Below are positions 1 through 5,067 of a stretch of 6,930 nucleotides of DNA, one piece after another. The DNA comes from Candidatus Zixiibacteriota bacterium (lineage in GTDB: Bacteria; Zixibacteria; MSB-5A5; GN15; FEB-12). The first letter of the stretch is position 1. Each line of letters starts with the position of its first letter. The stretch covers positions 1-6,930 of the forward strand of contig JAHIVM010000090.1 of the NCBI GenBank assembly GCA_018816665.1. Direction: 5' to 3'. Position numbers and translations under genes: made by a program. The notes below the pieces were generated by a model, which was not told where the DNA came from, did no database searches, and saw nothing but the letters and a program-made list of their open reading frames with translations.

Positions 1-1151
1 ACCAGCTGCGGGATGCGGCTCGTGGCTGGCCAGAAACCGTCGGACGATCCACCCACTTCGAATGAAAACGCGATGTTTTTGTTTTTGAGCGTTTGCTCTC
101 CGTAATGCCAGTCATCCGAACCGCCGTTGACGACATAAAGCGATGTAATCGGACCGGGCGTGTACCCGTTGAAGGCGGCCATGCTGTCGCCCATCGCGGA
201 AAAGATATCATTGTCCGGGGTCAGAACGTAGTCATAGCCCCACGGCCACAAAATCAAGTTGGAATAGGAGTGTATATACAGGGTTATCACGAATTCATGG
301 GCAATGGTGAAGTCCCGAATGTTCTGCATTTCCGGCTCCGAGAACGGTCCGGTTCCGCGATAGGTTTCGCTGGACGTGATATTCGACGATCCCGAGTTGT
401 CATAGCCCCACTCATACCCGAAGTTGCGGTTGAGATCCACGCCGAAAGTGCCGTCACCGTTGTTGCGGCGGTTCTTGCGCCACATGCCGCCGCCGGTCGG
501 ATCGGTAACCTCGTTGTAGTAATAACCATCGGGATTCACGGCCAGAATCAGCCAGATTTCCCGGTTGTTCACCAGATCGGTGATCTCCGGATCGGTGCCG
601 TAATTATCTGTCAGGTGATCAAGAAAATGGAACAACACCAGCGGTGTGATGACCTCACGGCAATGGATACCGGCCGTGAAAAGCACTTCCGGCTCGTCCT
701 CGTCGATCGTGGGATTGTCGGAGATTTTGATGGCCCACTGATCGCGGCCTTCTATCGTCTGCCCGATGCTCACCTTGGGTGCTATGATAGTCGGGTAACT
801 GGCGACGGCGACATCGATGCGGTCCTCTATCTCCGATAACGTCATGTACCCGCCCATGTCCTTCGTCACATCGAGCCGGGAGCGGTAGAAATCGCCCAAA
901 GCCTCATGTACGATATCCGGCTTGAAACCCTTGCTGCGGAGCAGTTCCAGGTCGGCGGAGGTGGTCACTATCTCCAGATAACTGTCTGTGACTTGAGCCA
1001 CATCCAGGCCCAGTGACAGCAGTTGACTGCGTTGCTGCTTGGTTTCGAATGGGACTCGCGTGAGTTGATGTTGATCGGCGGCGATTGCACTGCTCACAAA
1101 GACGAACAGCAGCAAGCAGATTGCCGGTACCCGGAGATGCCTGGTGGTCAT
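1..1151 (-). CDS. Secreted zinc carboxypeptidase, M14 family (N-terminal part, truncated by window edge)
   Basis: An open frame with no stop runs from ATG at 1151 to the window edge (383 codons visible). Residues 1-24 form a signal peptide (basic n-region, Leu/Phe/Val core, cleavage after AIA), so the enzyme is exported. Residues 25 to about 98 resemble an M14 propeptide, and the catalytic domain starts near G100-Y102. Seen directly: zinc ligands H163 and E166 (HCRE), third ligand H294 (IHSYS), substrate-carboxylate residues N241-R242 (VDLNRNF) and R228, Tyr339 (equivalent to CPA Tyr248) and catalytic E365 (SFEVGG, equivalent to CPA Glu270). All key residues are intact. By alignment the pocket-bottom position equivalent to CPA 255 is D346, as in carboxypeptidase B/T-type enzymes, so basic or mixed C-terminal specificity is inferred. 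The start is supported by GGGAGA 5 nt upstream. It is transcribed divergently from lpxC. Any C-terminal sorting domain lies outside the window. Confidence 0.95.
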   Translation of the reverse strand, partial: MTTRHLRVPAICLLLFVFVSSAIAADQHQLTRVPFETKQQRSQLLSLGLDVAQVTDSYLEIVTTSADLELLRSKGFKPDIVHEALGDFYRSRLDVTKDMGGYMTLSEIEDRIDVAVASYPTIIAPKVSIGQTIEGRDQWAIKISDNPTIDEDEPEVLFTAGIHCREVITPLVLFHFLDHLTDNYGTDPEITDLVNNREIWLILAVNPDGYYYNEVTDPTGGGMWRKNRRNNGDGTFGVDLNRNFGYEWGYDNSGSSNITSSETYRGTGPFSEPEMQNIRDFTIAHEFVITLYIHSYSNLILWPWGYDYVLTPDNDIFSAMGDSMAAFNGYTPGPITSLYVVNGGSDDWHYGEQTLKNKNIAFSFEVGGSSDGFWPATSRIPQL

Positions 1152-1156
1152 GTTGG

Positions 1157-1162
1157 TCTCCC
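1157..1162 (-). promoter_or_regulatory. Ribosome binding site of the M14 carboxypeptidase
   Basis: Read on the minus strand this is GGGAGA, 5 nt before the ATG at 1151-1149. It supports the chosen start directly ahead of the signal peptide. Confidence 0.6.
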
Positions 1163-1203
1163 GTTGCGACGAGAACGTGAAGTTTAGTTAGAGTGTACCC
1201 TGT

Positions 1204-1231
1204 AATATAGGCAAAAGCCGATGATTGGCAA
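1204..1231 (-). promoter_or_regulatory. Candidate sigma70-type promoter for the M14 carboxypeptidase
   Basis: On the minus strand TTGCCA (1231-1226) and TATATT (1209-1204) are separated by 16 bp. This would place the start of transcription near 1197 and give a leader of roughly 45 nt. The assignment rests on consensus similarity only; the organism's sigma factor preferences are unknown. Confidence 0.45.
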
Positions 1232-1247
1232 GGGGATATCTCTTGGT

Positions 1248-1271
1248 CCCGGGGCTGCGGCCCGCCCCGGG
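1248..1271. repeat. Strong GC-rich inverted repeat between divergent promoters
   Basis: CCCGGGGC (1248-1255) and GCCCCGGG (1264-1271) are perfect 8-bp arms around an 8-nt loop. It lies between the two inferred -35 boxes and has no T-run, so it does not look like an intrinsic terminator. A regulator site, an insulating structure or a chance GC-rich palindrome are all possible. Confidence 0.5.
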
Positions 1272-1292
1272 GGGCGGTTGGCAAGAATTTTC

Positions 1293-1321
1293 TTGAACGG
1301 ACGGGGGCTTATTAGTATACT
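1293..1321 (+). promoter_or_regulatory. Candidate sigma70-type promoter for lpxC/fabZ-lpxA
   Basis: TTGAAC (1293-1298) and TATACT (1316-1321) are separated by exactly 17 bp, a good match to the sigma70 consensus. Transcription would begin near 1328, giving a short leader of about 23 nt before the ATG at 1351. The only Shine-Dalgarno-like sequence is a weak AAGAG at 1336-1340. Confidence 0.6.
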
Positions 1322-1350
1322 CGATCCAACCTGTTAAGAGAATTGGGCTT

Positions 1351-2739
1351 ATGTTTGACAAACAGAGAACGATACAGACCGAGATTTCTCTCTCCGGAGT
1401 GGGCCTGCACACCGGCAACCAGTGTACGATGACCTTCAAGCCGGCTCCGCCGGACCACGGTATCAGATTTGTCCGGGCCGATCTGCCGGACAAGCCCTGG
1501 GTGATCGCCGATATCGATCACGTGGTGGATATCGCCCGCGGAACCACGCTGCAACACGGTGAGGCCAAGGTCCACACAGTTGAGCATGTTCTGGCCGCCT
1601 TTGCCGGTCTCCAACTCGACAACATGGTCGTGGAACTGGACAACAATGAACCGCCGATCGGCGACGGTTCCGCGAAACCGTATGTGGACAAACTGCTGGA
1701 GGCGGGCATCGAGAACCAGGAGGTGGATAAATCCTATCTGGAAATAGATGCGCCGATGTCCTACAGTGAGGGCGACCGCGGTGTTGATATTGTCATCACT
1801 CCCTCGAACGACCTCCGCATTACGTTCATGATCGACTACAAAAACCCGGCCCTGGGCACCCAGTACACCACGCTCCAGAATCTGGAAGAGGAGTTTGTTG
1901 ATGAGTTTGCGCCGGCCCGGACGTTTTGTTTTCTTTCCGAAGTAGAAATGCTCAAGGAAAATGGGCTGATCAAAGGCGGTGGTCTGGACAATGCGGTCGT
2001 GATTTATGATTCCGACCGGGGACAGGTTGAGGTTGATCGCATTCGCAAGGCGCTCAATCTAAAGGACGAAGCTTTTGTCGGCAAGACCGGCATCATCAAC
2101 GATATCCCGCTGCGTTTCCACAACGAACCGGTGCGCCACAAAACGCTCGACCTGCTGGGTGATCTGTTCCTGATCGGGGTGCCGTTCAAAGGACATGTGC
2201 TGGCGGCGCGGTCGGGACATAAGGCCAATGTGGCGCTGGCTCGCAAGATGCGGGACCTGTACCAGAAGAAAAAGATCGCCAGCAAATACACCAGCGGCGG
2301 CAAGGCGCTGTTTGATATCAATGCCATCCTGAAAATCATGCCGCATCGGTACCCGTTCCTGCTGGTTGATCGTATTCTCGATCTCGAACCCGGCAAGCGG
2401 GTAGTGGCACTCAAAAACGTCACCATCAACGAACCGTTTTTCCAGGGCCATTTCCCCGAACATCCGATTATGCCGGGCGTACTGATTCTCGAGGCCATGG
2501 CCCAGGCCGGTGGCGTACTGCTGTTGAACGCCATCGACAATCCCGAAACAAAAGTCGTTTACTTCATGTCAATAGACAATGCCAAGTTCAGGCAGCCGGT
2601 AACACCGGGTGATCAGCTGCGCTTTGAGCTGGACATGCACGCCTTCCGTCGGAATGCCTGCAAGATGTCCGGCAAAACGTACGTGGGTGACAAGCTCGTG
2701 GCCGGGGCCGACTTTATGGCGATGATAATGGACAGATGA
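1351..2739 (+). CDS. lpxC/fabZ: Bifunctional UDP-3-O-acyl-GlcNAc deacetylase / 3-hydroxyacyl-ACP dehydratase (LpxC-FabZ fusion)
   Basis: A 462-residue cytoplasmic fusion. Residues 1 to about 310 are LpxC, the zinc deacetylase for the committed step of lipid A synthesis. Visible are the VHTVEH motif with E78 and zinc ligand H79, the DGSA motif at 105-108, ARTF at 189-192, zinc ligands H263 and D267 in VRHKTLD, and H290 in SGH. The spacing of 23 residues from D267 to H290 equals that in E. coli LpxC. After a short linker, residues about 317-462 are FabZ, the dehydratase of fatty acid elongation: PHRYPFLLVDR at 331-341 and GHFPEHPIMPG at 366-376, with catalytic H367 and E381 at the standard 14-residue spacing. 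Both active sites look intact. Such fusions are known in Bacteroidota and related lineages, and the length is normal for them. The stop overlaps the lpxA start as ATGA, implying translational coupling. Confidence 0.97.
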   Translation: MFDKQRTIQTEISLSGVGLHTGNQCTMTFKPAPPDHGIRFVRADLPDKPWVIADIDHVVDIARGTTLQHGEAKVHTVEHVLAAFAGLQLDNMVVELDNNEPPIGDGSAKPYVDKLLEAGIENQEVDKSYLEIDAPMSYSEGDRGVDIVITPSNDLRITFMIDYKNPALGTQYTTLQNLEEEFVDEFAPARTFCFLSEVEMLKENGLIKGGGLDNAVVIYDSDRGQVEVDRIRKALNLKDEAFVGKTGIINDIPLRFHNEPVRHKTLDLLGDLFLIGVPFKGHVLAARSGHKANVALARKMRDLYQKKKIASKYTSGGKALFDINAILKIMPHRYPFLLVDRILDLEPGKRVVALKNVTINEPFFQGHFPEHPIMPGVLILEAMAQAGGVLLLNAIDNPETKVVYFMSIDNAKFRQPVTPGDQLRFELDMHAFRRNACKMSGKTYVGDKLVAGADFMAMIMDR

Positions 2740-3509
2740 GCACAATACACGCTACTGCAATAGTATCTCCGAAGGCGGAACTGGCCGATTCGGTTGAAGT
2801 CGGCCCGCATACGATTATCGAAGGCAACGTGGTTATCGGGGCCGGTACGAAGATAGCCTCCAACGCCCTGATCGCATCCGGCGCTCGTTTAGGTGAGAAC
2901 GTCAAAGTCTCTCACGGCGCGGTCATTGGGACCCAGCCGCAGGATCTGAAATTCGGCGGCGAGGAATCGCTGGCGATTATCGGTAACGGCACCACGATCC
3001 GCGAGTATGCTACAGTCAACCGGGGTACCGCCGCTCACGGCGAGACCTCGATCGGCGAAGACTGCTTTATTATGGCCTACGCTCATGTGGCGCATGACTG
3101 CATAATCGGCAATAACGTCATTCTGGCCAACTCGGTAAACCTGGCCGGTCATATTGAAATCGATGACAACGCGATTCTGGGCGGTGTGCTGCCCGTGCAC
3201 CAGTTTGTCAAAATCGGGGCCCATTGCATGATCGGCGGCGGCTTCCGGGTACAGCAGGACATTTGTCCGTATTCACTGGTGGGCGGGTATCCGTTGAAGG
3301 TGGTCGGGCTGAATTCTATTGGACTGCGCCGTCGCGGTTTCGCCCGGGAAGTGATCCGGAAAGTGGAAGCGGCGTACAAACTCCTGTTTTTCTCCAAGCT
3401 CAACACCACGCAGGCGGTGGAGCGAATAAACGCCGAGGTGGAGTTGATTCCGGAAGTTCAACTCATTCTCGATTTCATCAAGCGTTCGAATCGTGGCTTG
3501 GTGAAGTAG
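2736..3509 (+). CDS. lpxA: Acyl-ACP--UDP-N-acetylglucosamine O-acyltransferase (LpxA)
   Basis: A cytoplasmic enzyme of 257 residues, normal for LpxA. It transfers a 3-hydroxyacyl chain from ACP to the 3-OH of UDP-GlcNAc, the first step of lipid A synthesis. The N-terminal two-thirds consist of hexapeptide repeats of a left-handed beta helix (for example NVVIGAGTKI). AYAHVAHDC at 114-122 carries H117 and the catalytic base H120 (E. coli H122 and H125). AGH with H139 and VHQF with H155 match other conserved active-site positions. The C-terminal helical region contains LRRRGF (197-202) and ends in NRGLVK, as in the family. The residue aligned with the E. coli hydrocarbon-ruler Gly173 appears to be G168, which would allow a long acyl chain; this is inference. 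Its ATG lies inside the last codons of lpxC/fabZ, so no promoter of its own is expected. Confidence 0.97.
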   Translation: MSTIHATAIVSPKAELADSVEVGPHTIIEGNVVIGAGTKIASNALIASGARLGENVKVSHGAVIGTQPQDLKFGGEESLAIIGNGTTIREYATVNRGTAAHGETSIGEDCFIMAYAHVAHDCIIGNNVILANSVNLAGHIEIDDNAILGGVLPVHQFVKIGAHCMIGGGFRVQQDICPYSLVGGYPLKVVGLNSIGLRRRGFAREVIRKVEAAYKLLFFSKLNTTQAVERINAEVELIPEVQLILDFIKRSNRGLVK

Positions 3510-3590
3510 AGTTCGACATCCACGGGTCTCAGGACTGTCGATATGCAGCATAACAATCACTCTGGGCAGATTCTCACAGGCGATAGCCGG

Positions 3591-3618
3591 GGCAGACAAG
3601 GGTGTCTGCCGCCCACGG
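3591..3618. repeat. Hairpin-linked 15-nt repeat, copy 1
   Basis: GGCAGACA (3591-3598), the loop AGGG and TGTCTGCC (3603-3610) make a perfect 8-bp hairpin. Its 3' arm runs into GTCTGCCGCCCACGG (3604-3618), which recurs exactly at 4759-4773, also at the 3' arm of a hairpin. It resembles a dispersed REP-like element. No T-run follows, so it is not a typical terminator. Confidence 0.65.
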
Positions 3619-3683
3619 AATCGGGGTCCGTTTCTGGCTATACTGTTGTGTGAAGTATGAGATCAGACGGGGAGGGCAAATCC

Positions 3684-3854
3684 ATGAATGAGTTGAAGGA
3701 TCTTTCCCGCCGCAAGCGCCTGCCCGCCACAGGAGGGGTGGGGCACCCGTGCCTTGCGGACCACCGGACAATGACGTTAGGAGTTGAAATTGAATACTGG
3801 CTTAACATTCTTGGTTGGGGTTGTGATAAGCCTGAGCCAAGCACAGAATACTGA
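3684..3854 (+). CDS. Doubtful small ORF, 56 codons, overlapping the next gene
   Basis: ATG at 3684 follows GGAGGG (3671-3676) at an ideal 7-nt spacing. The protein would begin MNELKDLSRRK and then read through the GC-rich foldable element as LPATGGVGHPC, before overlapping the downstream gene by 71 nt in another frame. No domain is recognised. The middle looks like translated repeat DNA, so it may be the 5' stump of a lost gene, a leader ORF whose translation covers the next gene's ribosome site, or a chance frame. I regard it as more likely spurious than real. Confidence 0.2.
   Translation: MNELKDLSRRKRLPATGGVGHPCLADHRTMTLGVEIEYWLNILGWGCDKPEPSTEY
3710..3759. repeat. GC-rich foldable element
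   Basis: CCGCAAG (3710-3716) and CTTGCGG (3753-3759) are exact inverted repeats. They enclose a smaller hairpin, GGGTG-GGG-CACCC (3736-3748). The compact structure just ahead of the lower-GC gene looks like a non-coding repeat unit. Only one copy is in the window, so dispersal is inference. Confidence 0.45.
3779..3783 (+). promoter_or_regulatory. Ribosome binding site deciding a TTG start
   Basis: AGGAG lies 6 nt before a TTG at 3790 and directly abuts a TTG at 3784. Spacing favours 3790. The signal peptide argues mildly for 3784, because only that start includes the positively charged Lys2. No in-frame ATG occurs until 3856, which would remove the signal peptide. Confidence 0.5.
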
Positions 3855-4710
3855 AATGGCCTTCCAGATTTCTGGTGAGTGCCGTTACGTTCTCGATACA
3901 GTGTTGTCACTGCCAACCACCGGAAAGGGCGACGTCAATTGTCTCTATTCAAGGCCGATGGGCCCCGCGGACCTCGCCATAGATGAAGAGAGGAGCTTCT
4001 ACATCATTGAAGACGGGAACCAAAGCGTGAGGAAGATTGATTCCACCGGCCTCACAATGTGGGATGTTCAGCCCGCCGGCGAGCAGGTCCATGATCTCTG
4101 CTATTTTGACGGCTCCCTGTACGTGATGGCGATGCCCCGCATTCTTCGTCTTGATCCAACAGACGGATCTGTGTTGAGTGTGAGCCAAATAGATCTCACC
4201 TGGAATCAGCTCGGTGGTTTTTCCGACAATCGCCTGCTCATGTATGAAGGTCGGCTGTACGCTAATCTTGCCAGCTGTGGCTACTGGGCACTATCAACCA
4301 TCACATACGACTTGAAGAGCGGAGAGAGGATTGACAGTATTCCTTGCTACAGTGTTCGTCAAGGGGATTTTCCAGAGAAAGGGTATTCCTGGTTCCCTAT
4401 CCCTGACTGCGAGAGGTGCAACGACTACCTGCAGGGTTTTGTCAGCTCTGATCTTGTCGGTCAATCTCAGGCATATGCCGTCATTTGGTGGTCAGGATAC
4501 GATGACTCGGAACCCCTCAAGGTCCTTTTGCTTGATAAGGCTTCAGGACGTTTCTTCCTGACATCTCTTGCAGACCTAATGATCGAAGGTAGAGGCTATC
4601 ATCAATATAGATTTTCTGACGATACTACGGCTTACTTTCTGCAGTACTCCCATGACAGACCAATGGCACACTTCGTACGGATGCGCATCGATCCGGCATC
4701 CATGGAGTAG
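3784..4710 (+). CDS. Secreted beta-propeller-like protein of unknown function
   Basis: 308 residues from TTG at 3784 (306 from the better-spaced TTG at 3790). Residues 1-20 are a signal peptide with a hydrophobic core and cleavage after SQA. I recognise no named family, but several blade-like repeats are visible. Residues 60-89 (PADLAID, then FYIIEDGNQSVRKID) are NHL-like. Others lie at 102-131 (LYVMAMPRILRLDPTDG), 147-183 (LLMYEGRLYAN, then TYDLKSGERI) and 228-259 (KVLLLDKASGRFFL). This pattern fits an exported six-bladed propeller. There are seven cysteines, including C209 and C212 in DCERCND. Composition differs from the neighbours: 4141-4200 and 4321-4380 are each 45% GC, against 62% at 2161-2220 in lpxC. 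It is a single gene with no functional link to its neighbours, flanked by repeats, and may have been acquired. The fold is inferred; substrate and role are unknown. Confidence 0.75.
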   Translation: MKLNTGLTFLVGVVISLSQAQNTEMAFQISGECRYVLDTVLSLPTTGKGDVNCLYSRPMGPADLAIDEERSFYIIEDGNQSVRKIDSTGLTMWDVQPAGEQVHDLCYFDGSLYVMAMPRILRLDPTDGSVLSVSQIDLTWNQLGGFSDNRLLMYEGRLYANLASCGYWALSTITYDLKSGERIDSIPCYSVRQGDFPEKGYSWFPIPDCERCNDYLQGFVSSDLVGQSQAYAVIWWSGYDDSEPLKVLLLDKASGRFFLTSLADLMIEGRGYHQYRFSDDTTAYFLQYSHDRPMAHFVRMRIDPASME

Positions 4711-4748
4711 ATGATTGACGTACGGAAATGGTCCTTTGGACTCTATAC

Positions 4749-4773
4749 GACGAAGCTCGTCTGCCGCCCACGG
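4749..4773. repeat. Hairpin-linked 15-nt repeat, copy 2
   Basis: GACGA (4749-4753), the loop AGC and TCGTC (4757-4761) form a 5-bp hairpin. Its 3' arm leads into GTCTGCCGCCCACGG (4759-4773), identical to 3604-3618. The hairpin arms differ from copy 1 on both sides yet still pair, which suggests the structure itself is conserved. Confidence 0.6.
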
Positions 4774-4774
4774 G

Positions 4775-4927
4775 AACTCGAGCCGGGGCATCTATCGTAT
4801 CTTATCCGACGACGTGGCAGAGCACTCACTCTGGTCACGACTCGACGTGACGTTCAACTATGCACATCAGTCCGATACATCCACTTGGGGGCCGGTCGAC
4901 CAGTACGAATTCTCAATCCGATTCTAG
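4775..4927 (+). pseudogene. Possible remnant: C-terminal end of an outer-membrane beta-barrel protein
   Basis: The frame that stops with TAG at 4925-4927 encodes, after the repeat, about 50 residues ending in a beta-hairpin-like pattern. A strand with alternating hydrophobics (RLDVTFNYA) is followed by a polar turn and the terminal strand QYEFSIRF. Alternating Y/F/I residues with a C-terminal Phe are the known outer-membrane assembly signal of beta-barrel proteins. There is no start codon with a ribosome site, and the frame reaches only to a TTG at 4715, so the rest of the gene is missing. It may instead be a chance frame. Confidence 0.35.
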
Positions 4928-4983
4928 ACGTTCACTTCTGAATCTCATTCTGCGGTAATCTCCTCCACAGCAGGATTTGCAAA

Positions 4984-5010
4984 AAACCCGTTGTCCTTAA
5001 GGCCGGGTTT
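4984..5010. terminator. Possible intrinsic terminator (T-run better on the minus strand)
   Basis: AAACCCG (4984-4990) and CGGGTTT (5004-5010) pair as a 7-bp stem around a 13-nt loop that itself contains CCTTAAGG. On the plus strand only a delayed TTTT (5017-5020) follows. On the minus strand the stem ends in a run of six T. It could stop transcripts from the upstream gene or antisense transcripts from the right. Confidence 0.35.
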
Positions 5011-5019
5011 ACGTAGTTT

Positions 5020-5045
5020 TATCATGCTAAACCCGTGCTAACCCG
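5020..5045 (+). promoter_or_regulatory. Candidate -10 box with tandem motif ahead of the M16 peptidase gene
   Basis: TATCAT (5020-5025) matches five of six -10 positions, but the -35 (TTAAGG at 4997-5002, 17-bp spacer) is weak. Directly downstream, TGCTAAACCCG (5025-5035) and TGCTAACCCG (5036-5045) form a head-to-tail repeat of about one helical turn, where a repressor could bind. This is inferred from position only. Confidence 0.3.
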
Positions 5046-5050
5046 TATGC

Positions 5051-5058
5051 AGGAGAGG
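5051..5058 (+). promoter_or_regulatory. Ribosome binding site of the M16 peptidase
   Basis: AGGAGAGG ends 9 nt before the ATG at 5068. Two other ATGs are near: one at 5047 (in frame but upstream of this site) and one at 5061 (out of frame and only 2 nt away). The site therefore supports 5068, which also puts the signal peptide at the extreme N-terminus. Confidence 0.6.
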
Positions 5059-5067
5059 ATATGGCCC

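Larger units (their letters stand above)
3510..3783. other. Intergenic region with structured repeats after lpxA
   Basis: No convincing conserved gene is present and no hairpin with a T-run follows lpxA, so its transcription end is unclear. The region holds a perfect 8-bp hairpin (3591-3610) leading into a 15-nt repeat, a TATACT box at 3639-3644 with no good -35, a Shine-Dalgarno-like GGAGGG at 3671-3676 ahead of a doubtful small ORF, and a GC-rich foldable element at 3710-3759. Confidence 0.6.
4711..5067. other. Intergenic region with repeat, gene remnant and control elements
   Basis: No intact gene is supported. In order, the region contains the second hairpin-linked repeat (4749-4773), a frame ending at 4927 that looks like the tail of an outer-membrane barrel, an inverted repeat (4984-5010), a possible -10 box (5020-5025), a tandem motif (5025-5045) and the ribosome site for the M16 peptidase (5051-5058). 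Confidence 0.6.

Noticed and set aside
93..839. 248-codon plus-strand ORF
   Set aside because: It lies wholly antisense to the M14 carboxypeptidase, whose motifs are unmistakable; no ribosome site or recognisable domain.
904..1493. Two minus-strand ORFs (904-1284 and 1188-1493) across the M14 gene start and the control region
   Set aside because: They conflict in frame with the carboxypeptidase start or run antisense into lpxC, and they cross both promoter candidates; no domain seen.
2004..2540. 178-codon minus-strand ORF inside lpxC/fabZ
   Set aside because: Antisense to conserved LpxC and FabZ motifs; low-complexity Ser/Arg-rich product typical of a shadow frame.
3591..3610. Hairpin considered as the terminator of lpxA
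   Set aside because: It is a perfect stem but lies 80 nt past the stop and is followed by GC-rich sequence without a T-run; it fits the repeat pair better.
3657..3854. Longer start (3657) of the small ORF after lpxA
   Set aside because: No ribosome site precedes 3657, whereas GGAGGG precedes the ATG at 3684. Even the shorter version is doubtful.
4711..4941. 76-codon ORF whose ATG directly follows the propeller gene's stop
   Set aside because: Arg-rich product with no motif. The overlapping frame ending at 4927 is the one showing barrel-like strands. Adjacency to the stop codon alone is weak evidence.
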